Part shown: in pieces, positions 37,029-46,048 of the stretch
How the letters are laid out: the number at the start of each line of letters is the position of its first letter
Position numbering within the stretch: the first letter of the stretch is position 1
NCBI GenBank assembly: GCA_041163745.1
Contig: JBEAQU010000033.1
Span: 62,001-126,000, forward strand
DNA: 64,000 nt
Direction: 5' to 3'
DNA from: UBA6168 sp041163745
GTDB lineage: Bacteria; Bacteroidota; Bacteroidia; Chitinophagales; Saprospiraceae
The notes under the pieces: model-generated
Told to the model about the DNA's origin: nothing
Databases searched by the model: none
The model's input: the letters and a program-made list of their open reading frames with translations, nothing else
Made by a program: the position numbers and the translations under genes

Positions 37029-38063
37029 ATGACGTATAACAATATTTTGGAAGCCATCGGAAGGACGCCGCTCGTCCGCCTGAACCGCATCACCGAGGGT
37101 ATGTCACCGACCGTTTATGTGAAATGCGAGGGATTCAATCCCGGCCAGTCCGCCAAGGACCGAATCGCCCTCCATATGATAGAAGAAGCCGAGCTGTCCG
37201 GCAGACTCCGCCCGGGAGGAACCCTGATTGAAGCCACCAGCGGCAACACCGGCTTCAGCCTGGCCATGGTCGCCGCCGTCAAAGGTTACAAGTGCGTCCT
37301 CACCGTGACCAGCAAGGTTTCCAAGGAAAAAATAGACAGCCTGGAAGCCATGGGCGCAGAAGTCATCATCTGCCCCAAGGAAGCAAAACCGGAAGACCCC
37401 CGCTCTTATTACAAAGTCGCGGAACGCAAAGCGAAGGAAATCCCCAATTCGCTGTATATCAACCAAAATTTCAATACGGAAAACGCACGCGCACACTACC
37501 TGACCACCGGACCCGAAATCTGGGAGCAGACACAGGGAAAAATAACCCATCTCATCGCCAGCGCAGGCACCGGCGGCACCTTGTCCGGCACCGCACAATA
37601 TCTCAAGGAGAAAAATCCCGCCATACAAATCATCGGTGTGGATGCCTACGGCTCCGCCCTGAAGAAATACCATGAAACCGGCGAATACGATGAACGCGAA
37701 ATCTACAGCTACCAGATAGAAGGCACCGGCAAGAACATCATACCGGCCAACTGCAGTTTCGAGCTGATAGACAAGTTTGTCAAGGTGACCGACAGGGAAA
37801 GCGCCATCCGTGCCCGCGAACTCGCCCTGATGGAAGGTATCTTCGCCGGTTATTCCAGCGGCGCAGGCATCCAGGCACTGCTGCAAATGAAAGGGGCGTT
37901 CACCGCCGAAGATGTCATCGTCCTGATTCTTCCCGACCACGGTAGCAAATACCTCGGAAAGGTCTTCAACAACCACTGGATGGAAGAACAAGGTTTCCTC
38001 CAGGAAATCTATGGTGAAGTCCAGGAACCTGTTCCCACACCGGCTTTCATTCCGACCGTCTGA
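37029..38063 (+). CDS. PLP-dependent cysteine synthase / cystathionine beta-synthase family enzyme
   Basis: This is a 344-residue fold-type II PLP enzyme. The cofactor lysine is Lys43 in NPGQSAKDRIA, followed by the substrate loop EATSGNTGFSLA and the phosphate-binding AGTGGTLSGTAQYLKE. 'YQIEGTGKNIIPANC' resembles the CBS-type motif more than that of classical CysK, but the C-terminal CBS regulatory pair is absent. It therefore makes cysteine from O-acetylserine or cystathionine from homocysteine and serine. The presence of a cystathionine gamma-enzyme at 16.8 kb allows either. It is single-gene, ending before a strong bidirectional terminator. Confidence 0.88.
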   Translation: MTYNNILEAIGRTPLVRLNRITEGMSPTVYVKCEGFNPGQSAKDRIALHMIEEAELSGRLRPGGTLIEATSGNTGFSLAMVAAVKGYKCVLTVTSKVSKEKIDSLEAMGAEVIICPKEAKPEDPRSYYKVAERKAKEIPNSLYINQNFNTENARAHYLTTGPEIWEQTQGKITHLIASAGTGGTLSGTAQYLKEKNPAIQIIGVDAYGSALKKYHETGEYDEREIYSYQIEGTGKNIIPANCSFELIDKFVKVTDRESAIRARELALMEGIFAGYSSGAGIQALLQMKGAFTAEDVIVLILPDHGSKYLGKVFNNHWMEEQGFLQEIYGEVQEPVPTPAFIPTV

Positions 38064-38538
38064 ACTGTGCCACTCCCCGCCGCTGATGCGTGGGGGGTAT
38101 CTCCTCCATCCGATTGAAAAAACAACACCCGGCCCGGCACCACGCCGGATGCGTCCCCGCCGCAGGTGCCAAGCAATGGGGTCGCCCGCCACCCCGACGC
38201 TCGCCGCGAAACATTGGAAGACATTCCCCTGACATCGTGCCATCCACCCGAACCCCCATTCCCGCTCACCGCAAACGGTTAGCGGATCCTGTCGCCTAAA
38301 AAGCGTGACACTGACAGAAGCCCTCCCGCCGAAACGGTGAGCGGCACCACATCCACCCACCCGCAAAGCGCACCCTGTGCTTACCGGTGCGGACCGCATC
38401 CCGGCACCATTCACCACCTTTGCCCCGACAGCCCCCGTAAACGCAAAAAGCGCCCGGGAACCAGTTGTTCCCGGGCGCTTTTCGAGCCACCTTCGCATAG
38501 CCAACCGCTTGCGACATCTGTTCCACCCTGCCCTTTCC
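38064..38538. other. Convergent intergenic region
   Basis: 475 bp between the CBS-like gene (+) and the first glycan-locus gene (-). The only clear element is the terminator at 38446-38482. The rest is GC-rich with no supported gene. Confidence 0.55.
38446..38482. terminator. Bidirectional rho-independent terminator
   Basis: A perfect 16-bp stem (AAAAGCGCCCGGGAAC pairing with GTTCCCGGGCGCTTTT) around the loop CAGTT. The A-run on one side and T-run on the other serve both strands. It lies between two converging transcription units, the CBS-like gene and the glycan locus. Confidence 0.93.
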
Positions 38539-39309
38539 CTAAGAAAGGAAGGCGGCCTTGTTCAATCGAATGTATTGCGCAATCTTACGCAACGGTTTCA
38601 AAAAAGTGGTGTACACACGTGGCTTCAACTTGTTCTTTTTCCAAGCCAGCCGATCCTCCAGGTTTGCAATCAGCCTGTTCTCCAGCCAACGGTTGCCAGC
38701 ACCTCCGATACGCATCTTCACCATACAGAAAGGGATGTAGTGCGTGGATATGTGATGCCGATACAACAAACGGAGAATCAATTCATAATCGCCTGCAAAA
38801 CGGAAGGTGGGATCGAATACGCCGTGCTTTTCGAACGCAGCACGCTTCACAAAGAAAGTGGGATGCGGCGGCATCCATCCGTTCAGGAAATTACGCTGCG
38901 TGAATTTGCCCGCCCGCCAGAAACGGATGATGTCGTTCGTATCCTCCTCATTGACGTAACATAGGTCTCCGTAAACGGAATCCACATCATTGTCCTTGAA
39001 CGCCTGCGCAACCCGCTCCAACACCCTGGATCCCACATAAGCGTCGTCGGCGTTGAGAAATCCGATGACATCACCGGTCGCACTCCGGATTCCCTTGTTC
39101 ATCGCATCATAAATGCCGTAATCCGGCTCGATGATCACCTTGGAGATGCGGTCGCTGTATCGTTGAATTATTTGCGGCGTGCTGTCCTTGGAGGCACCGT
39201 CCACCACGATGTATTCAATATCGCGGTAGCTTTGGTTCAGCACACATTGGATGGTCTCCTCGATGGTTCGCTCACTGTTGTAGCTGACAGTAATGATAGA
39301 TATTTTCAT
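38539..39309 (-). CDS. Glycosyltransferase family 2
   Basis: This is a 256-residue GT-A fold enzyme started at ATG 39309 (MKISIITVSYNSERTIEE). Motifs include VVDGASKDST (nucleotide-sugar binding), the DxD-like LNADDAY, and the acceptor region RFAGDYELILRLLY with the ED-like catalytic Asp. There is no membrane helix, so it probably works at the cytoplasmic face on a lipid-linked sugar. It is the last gene of the minus-strand glycan locus but is separated from the previous one by ~800 bp and has its own putative promoter. Sugar specificity is unknown. Confidence 0.9.
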   Translation of the reverse strand: MKISIITVSYNSERTIEETIQCVLNQSYRDIEYIVVDGASKDSTPQIIQRYSDRISKVIIEPDYGIYDAMNKGIRSATGDVIGFLNADDAYVGSRVLERVAQAFKDNDVDSVYGDLCYVNEEDTNDIIRFWRAGKFTQRNFLNGWMPPHPTFFVKRAAFEKHGVFDPTFRFAGDYELILRLLYRHHISTHYIPFCMVKMRIGGAGNRWLENRLIANLEDRLAWKKNKLKPRVYTTFLKPLRKIAQYIRLNKAAFLS

Positions 39310-40107
39310 AACGCATTCAAGGGGTTGCTTCGAAATTTCCAATTCGAATCTTCCAATGAAAGGTAGTTCTTTCAGTAGATGACCACTGGAGAACCCCATT
39401 ATTGTCTGTTATGGGAAAAATATTCATACGGATCGCTCCAGACTTTGGTTATGGACGCAAGTTGTGTAAATCGGTGAGGGAGACAGGGGGCCAGGTGTGA
39501 CAAGAACAGCTGATTTCAATACAATTCACAAATATAAAGGAGTTTCAACGATTTGAAAAGACACCGGCCCGAAAATATATATGATGAATTAAATTTATAT
39601 CAAAAAAATTTTAAGTCTCGACACTTACGGTCATACGCACAATGCTTCCAACATCCCATCGGATGAGGCTCCCAGTCCGTACGACGGAGCGGTACGCCGA
39701 CGGATGTCGGAAGATTGTGTGTCTTGGCATCCTGGCCATGGCCCTGACACCGGGTGAGGTCATGCGTTTGCATGATAGCTTTCTCAAAGAGCATCCGGCT
39801 CGATGACCGGACAGATACGACCTTGCATATGGCCGGCACAATTCATTTGACTGGTCGGCGGCTCCGAGTTTGCACTTTCGGATTACCGGCAGCCGCTGTC
39901 TTGCCGGTAGTAAACGAGCGGATGTCCGAAGCCTGGTCAGCACCTTGCGGCGACCCGACGAAGCGATGGAACCGAAAAGTACGCCACGGCATCTGTTCCA
40001 ATATCGGTACAATCCCTGTCACTCCTTACGGCGGCTTTCCGGGATGAGGACAGCCTCCCTGCTTTCAAGGCGCTGTTCCCGGTTTGCCAAGCATGCCAAG
40101 CCGCCGC
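39310..40107. other. Long intergenic region in the glycan locus
   Basis: 798 bp. It contains an AT-rich block (about 39400-39620) with a minus-strand promoter at 39529-39536, giving a leader of ~215 nt. A 36-codon minus-strand frame starting near 39444 ends just before the GT start but is not supported as a gene. 39620-40107 shows only short hairpins such as TCATGC-GTTT-GCATGA at 39760-39775. Confidence 0.45.
39529..39536 (-). promoter_or_regulatory. Promoter -7 element TATATTTG for the terminal GT2 gene
   Basis: Exact TAnnTTTG match on the minus strand, ~220 bp upstream of the GT2 start, with no good -33 element. Confidence 0.45.
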
Positions 40108-41841
40108 TTATCTGCTGATGACGAAATTCTCCAGCACCAACATGTCCATGTTCGTGCGAAGGAAACATTCCAGGGCATGCTCCGGGGAGTTGACGATCGG
40201 CTCGTTCTCGTTGAAGGAGGTGTTGAGCAGCATCGGCACCCCGGTCTTGCCGTGGAATGCGGAAATCAACTGATAGTACCGCGGGGAATCATGCCGGTCC
40301 ACCGTCTGCAGACGGCCTGTACCGTCCACATGCGTCACCGCCGGAATCGAAGCCCGTTTTTCCTCCCGGATACGGAAGACTTTCTCCATATACGGAACGT
40401 CATCCACCTGCTCGAAATATTCGCTCGTGTGGTCCTTGAGGATGGAAGGAGCGAACGGCCGGAAGCTTTCCCTTCGTTTGATTTTGCTGTTCAACAGGTC
40501 CTTCGCGTCGTGCCGTCTTGGGTCCGCAATGATCGACCGGTTTCCCAGCGCCCGGGGTCCGAACTCCGCCCTTCCCTGGAACCAACCCACCACATTTCCG
40601 TTTGCCAGACGGTCCGCCACATGCTCGAACAGGGCTTCGTCGGGCAACTGTCGGACACTGTACTCCAGGTTACGGGAAGCCAGGTATTGTGCGATCTGCT
40701 CGTTGCTGAAGCAACTGCCGGTGTAGGCCATGTTCCTGTAGGGAGCCCTCGGATTACCCTGCGTCTGATGATAATGGTACAACGCCGCACCGACGGATGT
40801 TCCTCCGTCATGACCCGCAGGCGGGACGAACAGACGCTCGAACGAAGTGTTGGCAACCACCTTCCCGTTGGCAACGGAATTTTGGGCAACCCCACCCGTG
40901 ATGCACAGGTTCTTCAACCCGGTCTTGCGGAAGAGGTCCTCCGCCAAATGGAAGATGACTTCCTCGGTCACCCGCTGTACGGAAGCGGCCAGGTCACGAT
41001 GGTATTCCGTGAGCGGCTCGTTTTTCTGCCGTGCCGGACCGAACTTCCGGACCAAATAGTCCGAAAACATGGGTTTGATGGCAGGAATGCCACCCTCCAG
41101 GGACATCCAGTCCCCCGTGCCGATTCTGGTGAAATACCGCGTATTGAGCTCGAACAATCCGTTGGCTTTCAATCTGATCACGTCGCGAACCTTATCCACC
41201 AGACTGGGCTTTCCATAGGGCGAAAGCCCCATGACCTTGTATTCGTCCCCATAGTGGGGAAAACCCAGGTACTGGGTGAATGCGGTGTAGAAATATCCCA
41301 CGGAGTGTGGGTAGGAAACACTGTCGACCGCGGTGATCCTGCTACCTTTACCTACCGCCCGCATCGTGGAGGTGAAATCGCCCATACCATCCAAGGACAA
41401 CAGGGCGCTTTCCTCGAATGGCGAGATGTAAAAGGCGCTGGCCAGGTGGCAGTGATGGTGTTCCACAAAATGAAGCGATGCCTTCAGTTTGCCGGGGTCG
41501 AGACCAAGACCACGCGCCAGGTCCGTACGGATGGCATGCACGTCACCGATATGGCCGGCCTTTCGCAGCACCGCCTTCCATGCGGAAGGATGCTTGAGCG
41601 TATGCAGGATCTTCCGGCCGGTCTTGGCCTTAGGGTCCCGGGATATGGTGATGGCGTCCACTGCCTCCAACCCGATGCCGGCTTCTTCCAAACAGAAACG
41701 AACGGCTTCTACCGGAAGGCCTGCCCAATGCTTGACCCGCCTGAGCCGTTCCTCCTCCGTGGCCGCAACCAACTGGCCGTCCCGATACAAACAAGCCGAT
41801 GCGTCGCCGTGATAAGCGTTCACCCCTAAGATGTAATTCAT
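40108..41841 (-). CDS. NodU/CmcH-type carbamoyltransferase (first copy)
   Basis: This is a 577-residue enzyme. The N-terminus MNYILGVNAYHGDASACLY is the ASKHA-fold start, with the conserved HGD/HDS-type metal loop. HFVEHHHCHLASAFY carries the HHxxH-like iron-binding histidines, and SLDGMGDF, YPHSVGYFYTAFTQYLGF and GDEYKVMGLSPYG follow. The C-terminal YrdC-like part contains FQGRAEFGPRALGNRSI. Such enzymes transfer a carbamoyl group from carbamoyl phosphate via carbamoyl-AMP to a hydroxyl on a sugar or natural product. It overlaps the upstream GT2 by four bases, so the two are coupled. It is clearly different in sequence from the second copy at 49-50.9 kb. Confidence 0.92.
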   Translation of the reverse strand: MNYILGVNAYHGDASACLYRDGQLVAATEEERLRRVKHWAGLPVEAVRFCLEEAGIGLEAVDAITISRDPKAKTGRKILHTLKHPSAWKAVLRKAGHIGDVHAIRTDLARGLGLDPGKLKASLHFVEHHHCHLASAFYISPFEESALLSLDGMGDFTSTMRAVGKGSRITAVDSVSYPHSVGYFYTAFTQYLGFPHYGDEYKVMGLSPYGKPSLVDKVRDVIRLKANGLFELNTRYFTRIGTGDWMSLEGGIPAIKPMFSDYLVRKFGPARQKNEPLTEYHRDLAASVQRVTEEVIFHLAEDLFRKTGLKNLCITGGVAQNSVANGKVVANTSFERLFVPPAGHDGGTSVGAALYHYHQTQGNPRAPYRNMAYTGSCFSNEQIAQYLASRNLEYSVRQLPDEALFEHVADRLANGNVVGWFQGRAEFGPRALGNRSIIADPRRHDAKDLLNSKIKRRESFRPFAPSILKDHTSEYFEQVDDVPYMEKVFRIREEKRASIPAVTHVDGTGRLQTVDRHDSPRYYQLISAFHGKTGVPMLLNTSFNENEPIVNSPEHALECFLRTNMDMLVLENFVISR

Positions 41842-42737
41842 AATTGTCCTTTTTGGAATTCTTCAATCTTTATGTCAACAACCAGCCTGTACCAAAAGGC
41901 TTGCAAGACATGGAACACAAATCCCTGCCTTCCGTCCAGGAAACCGAGCAGAATGAAATACCGCCAACAGAAATACAACAACGGCCGCACGAACAGCGGA
42001 AGCTCCCACCATACTTTTTTCAGGTAGGCGACCCGTTGGTCCGGACTCCCGAACAAAGCCGGCCGAACCGTCTGTCCACGCTTGCCAGCCCGTCGCTCCA
42101 CTTCTTCCCTCGCATGCAGGACACTGTACCGGTTGTGCTTTTCTATCCAGAACCCTATCTGGTTCTCCTTCAGGTTTTCCTCCAGCAGGTATCCACGCTT
42201 CCAAACCTGGGTCCTGCCTTCCACCACAAACCGGTGGTCCATATTCTCTTCCAGGTCTGAATAACCGTTTCCCGTACGGAACATTTTCAACAGGTATTTG
42301 GGGAAATATCCGCCGTGCCGTATCCAGGCTCCTTTGAAAAAGTTCTTGCGGTTGAAGTAAATTCCACAGACCTCCGGCGGGATCTCCCGGTCCCGGAAAT
42401 TCCGCAACAACTCGAACAGCTCCGCACTGACGACATGGTCCGCATCCAGTCCGATGGTCCATGGGGTGCGGATGTCGAAATGCCGCAGCGCATGATCCCA
42501 CTGTTGCGGATGGTTACGGAATGCATGGGATGCAATAGTTGCGCCATATTGATGCGCAATTTCCAAGGTTCTGTCCGTACTGCCCGAATCGAGCACGAAA
42601 ACCGGCGCCCGCAATCCCTCCAGGGATGCCAACAGGCGGGGCAGATGCTGCTCCTCGTTGTAGGTCAGAACGACGAAGGAAAAATCCGGCCGGTAGGACT
42701 CGTCCGCCGGTGCGGTATCGAATGGTATGGTGTCCAC
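41838..42737 (-). CDS. Glycosyltransferase family 2 (WaaE-like)
   Basis: This is a 299-residue enzyme. FSFVVLTYNEEQHLPRLLAS begins the GT-A domain, with LDSGSTDRT and the DxD motif GLDADHV. The later segment 'DHRFVVEGRTQVWKRGYLLEENL' and 'WIEKHNRYS' matches the LPS-core WaaE/KdtX-type group. Two hydrophobic segments near the C-terminus (LPLFVRPLLYFCWRYFILLG, FVFHVLQAFWYRLVV) suggest membrane association. It abuts the upstream GT4 gene (stop 42738, start 42737) and overlaps the carbamoyltransferase downstream. The specific linkage is unknown. Confidence 0.9.
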   Translation of the reverse strand: MDTIPFDTAPADESYRPDFSFVVLTYNEEQHLPRLLASLEGLRAPVFVLDSGSTDRTLEIAHQYGATIASHAFRNHPQQWDHALRHFDIRTPWTIGLDADHVVSAELFELLRNFRDREIPPEVCGIYFNRKNFFKGAWIRHGGYFPKYLLKMFRTGNGYSDLEENMDHRFVVEGRTQVWKRGYLLEENLKENQIGFWIEKHNRYSVLHAREEVERRAGKRGQTVRPALFGSPDQRVAYLKKVWWELPLFVRPLLYFCWRYFILLGFLDGRQGFVFHVLQAFWYRLVVDIKIEEFQKGQL

Positions 42738-43895
42738 TTACTTTCGTTTGGTTCTGCGCTGATCGTAGGCGCCCAGGTACTGCTGTACCAATACCCTGGG
42801 CGAATATTGCCGCTTCACGACATCCTTGGCGTAGGTCCGTATCTGTGCCAGCCGCCGCTCGTCCCGAAACGCATCAGAAAGGGTGGCGGCGATTTCCTCA
42901 GGCCTGACACCGCAAACCCATCCCAAGGCATGGGAACTGACATAATCACTGAGCCCCACTTCCTTGGAAACCATGACAGGTGTTCCGCTTGACAGGGCTT
43001 CTATCACCACATTCGCAAAATTCTCATTGTAGGATGGCAAAACGAACAGATCCGCAGATTGGTACAGACGGAACTTCTCCTCGCCTTCCACAGCCCCTGT
43101 CCAGGAGATGTGGTCGTCCATCCCCTTTTCCCTGGCCATCCCCTGCAACTGTTCCAGATAGGCCGGCTCGCCCGTACCGGCTATGCTCAACCGAAAGTCG
43201 AAATCGACGGTAGACAAGGCTTCCAGCAGGCTCTCCAGGTTTTTCTTGGGGTGTATCCTGGACAGGAACACCAGGTGAAAGGGATTTCCCGCGCGTTGCT
43301 CCGGCTCCGCCGCAGAAAGGCCCGGTGCCAGGTCCTCCTGCAACTGAATCAGGTTAGGCAACACGAAGTGGTCTTCGGCAAGTCCGGCGGTCTCCTTTTC
43401 CTCCGCCACGGATGTCAGGTGAAAGGCGGTACGACGCAACAGAAACCCGCCCAAAACATCATGGAACAGACGCTTGGCCGCTGAGTTGCGCTTGACGAAG
43501 GAAAAGTCGCTCATCATGCCCCTGGGTGACAGGATAGGCCGTATGCCCTTGACCCAACAGATCAGCGTGCAGGCAATGACGGGTATGTTCCACCAGGAAT
43601 GGATGTGGATGATGTCGTACTTGCCCGCATCGCGCCACAACTGGCCCATGAGACCGGGGGAAAGATGGGAGTGCCCCCGCGTCAGTCGCTTGTGGTAATA
43701 GACAGTGACGCCGTCCACGTCCTGCGGAACACCCGGCGGGACAGGCAACTCCTCGTTCCCGTTCGCCGTCGTGGCCAATACCGTCACCTGCTGCCCGGAC
43801 CGCGCCAGTTGCTCACATAACAAACTGACCGAAAACACCGGCCCGCCATATAGATAGGCCGGCTTGTACGTGGGAATGATGTGCAATATGTTCAT
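42738..43895 (-). CDS. Glycosyltransferase family 4
   Basis: This is a 385-residue GT-B enzyme. The N-terminal domain starts MNILHIIPTYKPAYLYGGP; the donor domain has LVFLSRIHPKKNLESLLEAL and the E-x7-E signature in LPSYNENFANVVIEALSSG, with GTPVMVSKEVGL after it. It adds a sugar from an NDP donor, probably on the cytoplasmic face. It heads a tight three-gene unit (GT4-GT2-carbamoyltransferase) with a ~300-nt leader from the promoter at 44195-44202. Confidence 0.92.
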   Translation of the reverse strand: MNILHIIPTYKPAYLYGGPVFSVSLLCEQLARSGQQVTVLATTANGNEELPVPPGVPQDVDGVTVYYHKRLTRGHSHLSPGLMGQLWRDAGKYDIIHIHSWWNIPVIACTLICWVKGIRPILSPRGMMSDFSFVKRNSAAKRLFHDVLGGFLLRRTAFHLTSVAEEKETAGLAEDHFVLPNLIQLQEDLAPGLSAAEPEQRAGNPFHLVFLSRIHPKKNLESLLEALSTVDFDFRLSIAGTGEPAYLEQLQGMAREKGMDDHISWTGAVEGEEKFRLYQSADLFVLPSYNENFANVVIEALSSGTPVMVSKEVGLSDYVSSHALGWVCGVRPEEIAATLSDAFRDERRLAQIRTYAKDVVKRQYSPRVLVQQYLGAYDQRRTKRK

Positions 43896-44382
43896 GTGGT
43901 CTGATCTTAAGCGTACTGTTTAGCTGCGCCGACTACCGCCGTCCTCCGCTCCGGTAACGTTCGAAGACTATACCCTCGCACGCAGGATCGCACGGCTCTC
44001 GACCGCACGGCAGGTCGGCCGCTGCCGACCGCTACGTACGGATTCCGCCTGTCGCTTTGTGTAGACCTTTGTTGTGGGAATGAGGCAGGTAGGATGAGCT
44101 AGGTGCGGATGGTTGTCTTCGTCCATGTCCGATCCGTCCATACCCGCTGCTGACACACCGTCGCCCTGAGCGGCCAACGGTTTTTCTTGCAATTCAAATA
44201 TACATTATTTTTATATGAATTGAACTGAAATTTAATTTTTTATTTTAATCCTGCCTTCCCCAATCTTATTTTTCCCCAAGCGGAGAAAAAGGTGACGACC
44301 GATCCGATACCATGCCGCACCTTACCGCCTGAACAGGAAGCACGACCTCATGTCCGTACCCGGTATGGGTTGACAGCGGGCA
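43896..44382. other. Intergenic region with long putative leader
   Basis: 487 bp between the SxtJ-like gene and the GT4 gene. It holds a promoter at 44195-44202 and a hairpin GGTCGGC-CGCT-GCCGACC at 44013-44030. Flanks around 44200-44270 are AT-rich. No gene is supported. Confidence 0.5.
44195..44202 (-). promoter_or_regulatory. Promoter -7 element TATATTTG for the GT4-GT2-carbamoyltransferase unit
   Basis: Exact TAnnTTTG match on the minus strand, 300 bp upstream of the GT4 start, in an AT-rich stretch. Confidence 0.45.
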
Positions 44383-44742
44383 TTACCAGGCATTGTCCAG
44401 ATCCCTGGCCGCATAGGCGTGCTCCCGAACGGTCCAATATGTTTCCTTCCGGCGCTTCAGCTGCAAGGTGTCCTTGGTGGTGAGCCGCGCCAACAAAGCG
44501 ATTGGAAACAGGAATACATAGAACACCAGGGTCAGTATCACTTTTGACATGACCCAGCCCATTCCTTCCGCCAGCTTGTACCACGCCCAATCCAGCCAAT
44601 AAGCCAATTTCGGGAGGAAGGCGCCAACGATCCCGATGCCTGCCGCTACCGGAATGAGGGTGTCCACCCGGTATATCCACCAACATACCAGAAGGCCTGT
44701 CATGATGACGAGGCAGGTGTCTTTGATTTTTGCTTTGTCCAT
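44383..44742 (-). CDS. SxtJ-like small membrane protein
   Basis: This is a 119-residue protein from ATG 44742 (MDKAKIKDTCLVIMTGLLVC). Hydrophobic segments at about residues 10-45 and 65-85 are separated by LAYWLDWAWYKLAEGMGWVMSKVILTL, which matches the SxtJ family found next to NodU-type carbamoyltransferases in saxitoxin-like and other clusters. The C-terminal tail (TKDTLQLKRRKETYW) is basic and cytoplasmic in type. The biochemical role of SxtJ proteins is not established. A DUF5989-like peptide gene lies 156 bp upstream on the same strand, the usual companion. Confidence 0.8.
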   Translation of the reverse strand: MDKAKIKDTCLVIMTGLLVCWWIYRVDTLIPVAAGIGIVGAFLPKLAYWLDWAWYKLAEGMGWVMSKVILTLVFYVFLFPIALLARLTTKDTLQLKRRKETYWTVREHAYAARDLDNAW

Positions 44743-44898
44743 GATTGATAGAGATGTTTTATCCAGGCGCCAGGAAATTGGCAAGCCTGCTGCCGGTTTT
44801 CCTCCCGCATTTGTATCTGGATGAATGATGGGCGGCGGCCGGCCACCAACCATGCCGACGGTGGCCGGCCTGCCACGGTAAATCTGACTCGCTCGGGG

Positions 44899-45048
44899 TC
44901 AGAACAATGTATATATGAACGGCGCCACCGCACTCCCACCGCCGATGACAATCAGGACGCCAATCAACAGCAGGACGAAGATGATCGGCATGAGCCACCA
45001 TTTCTTGCGTTCTTTCAGAAATTTCCAAAGGTCAGTTAAGAAATCCAT
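44899..45048 (-). CDS. DUF5989-like 49-residue membrane protein
   Basis: This is a 49-residue protein from ATG 45048 to TGA 44899, easily missed because of its size. It reads MDFLTDLWKFLKERKKWW, then a hydrophobic helix (LMPIIFVLLLIGVLIVIGGG) and a short tail ending FIYTLF. This layout (amphipathic start, KERKKWW, one transmembrane helix, APFIYTLF end) matches DUF5989, which co-occurs with SxtJ and carbamoyltransferases. Function is unknown; a small scaffold for the membrane-associated carbamoylation step is a guess. It is 156 bp upstream of the SxtJ-like gene. Confidence 0.88.
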   Translation of the reverse strand: MDFLTDLWKFLKERKKWWLMPIIFVLLLIGVLIVIGGGSAVAPFIYTLF

Positions 45049-45256
45049 GTTTCCGATGTTTGGGAAAATGTACGGCCCCTCCTCCGCTGTCCTCCTACCT
45101 CAATGATTCTGCTGGGGTATGATGACTAGCGAGTGGTTTCCGGACAGTTTCCATGGTTTTGCGATGTTTTTAATAATACCGGATAGCTTCGTCTACCAGG
45201 CTTCGCATGCCGCTTCAAATCTACTGCCGTACCCATTTGGTTGCCAATCATGCGAA

Positions 45257-46036
45257 TCATGCGCCCGGTTGGTTCATCCGCTTGTTTTTTTGCCCGACAA
45301 TGATTAAGGAAAGTCCGACGACCTTCCGAAAACAGGGGTCCATACACCGGAACAACGGTACAAACCGGTCGAATAGCCGGACCGACCCTGGAGGCAGGAG
45401 TTTTTTCCGCCTGATGGAACCGGTATAAAGCCAGGCAGCCACACCCACGGCGTTGAAATACTGCCAATGGCGCACCCGCATGCCGCTTTTTCCGAACAAC
45501 CGAACCAATTGGAGGGGGAGATATCTCCGGTAATGGTTCAAATACCGGTCCAATGTGTTGTACAAGCCGGGCAGGGCCGGCACCAGAATGATAAGTGTCC
45601 CGTCTTCCCGGAGGAACTTCCCCGCGTTCCGGACTGCCTGCTCGTCATCCCGGATATGCTCCACGACGTTCAGGGTGAAGACGGTGTCGAACATGCCGAA
45701 CAACTTTCCGTATTTCCGGTCGAATGCCGGATCCGCCAGGTCTATCCGCCGCACCCCCCGGAAACCGGGATGCTGACCTCCGCCGAAAGTATCCGACAGA
45801 TACCGGCAGTACGCAGCCTGGTAATCGCTCAACAGCAGGGAATGTCCCGCCTCCAGCAGATGCCGGGAAATGTTGCCGGTCCCACTCCCCAGCTCCAACA
45901 TCTCCCCCCGGCAGTAAGGCCGGATGGCCTCGTACATCCATGCGGTATAGCGCCTGGCTGGCTCCAGCGTGGACAAGGTGAAGGCTCCAGCCCTGTCAGT
46001 TCCTCCGAACAATGGTTCCATGGGATTCAATGGCAT
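45257..46036 (-). CDS. Class I SAM-dependent methyltransferase
   Basis: This is a 259-residue protein. Motif I is MLELGSGTGNISRHLLEAG, followed by LLLSDYQAAY (acidic residue end of strand 2), and FDTVFTLNVVEHIRDDEQAV as motif II/post-I, then LREDGTLIILVPALPGLYN. This pattern fits small-molecule or sugar O-methyltransferases. The C-terminal part has a basic RRKKLLP patch. It lies directly downstream of a DPM1-like GT2 (12 bp) in the same orientation, implying a glycan or lipid-linked intermediate as substrate, which is inference. Confidence 0.88.
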   Translation of the reverse strand: MPLNPMEPLFGGTDRAGAFTLSTLEPARRYTAWMYEAIRPYCRGEMLELGSGTGNISRHLLEAGHSLLLSDYQAAYCRYLSDTFGGGQHPGFRGVRRIDLADPAFDRKYGKLFGMFDTVFTLNVVEHIRDDEQAVRNAGKFLREDGTLIILVPALPGLYNTLDRYLNHYRRYLPLQLVRLFGKSGMRVRHWQYFNAVGVAAWLYTGSIRRKKLLPPGSVRLFDRFVPLFRCMDPCFRKVVGLSLIIVGQKNKRMNQPGA

Positions 46037-46048
46037 CCGGGATTGGTC

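Noticed and set aside
39600..40100. Possible transposase remnant in the glycan-locus intergenic region
   Set aside because: No DDE-type motif, terminal inverted repeats or target duplication could be seen.
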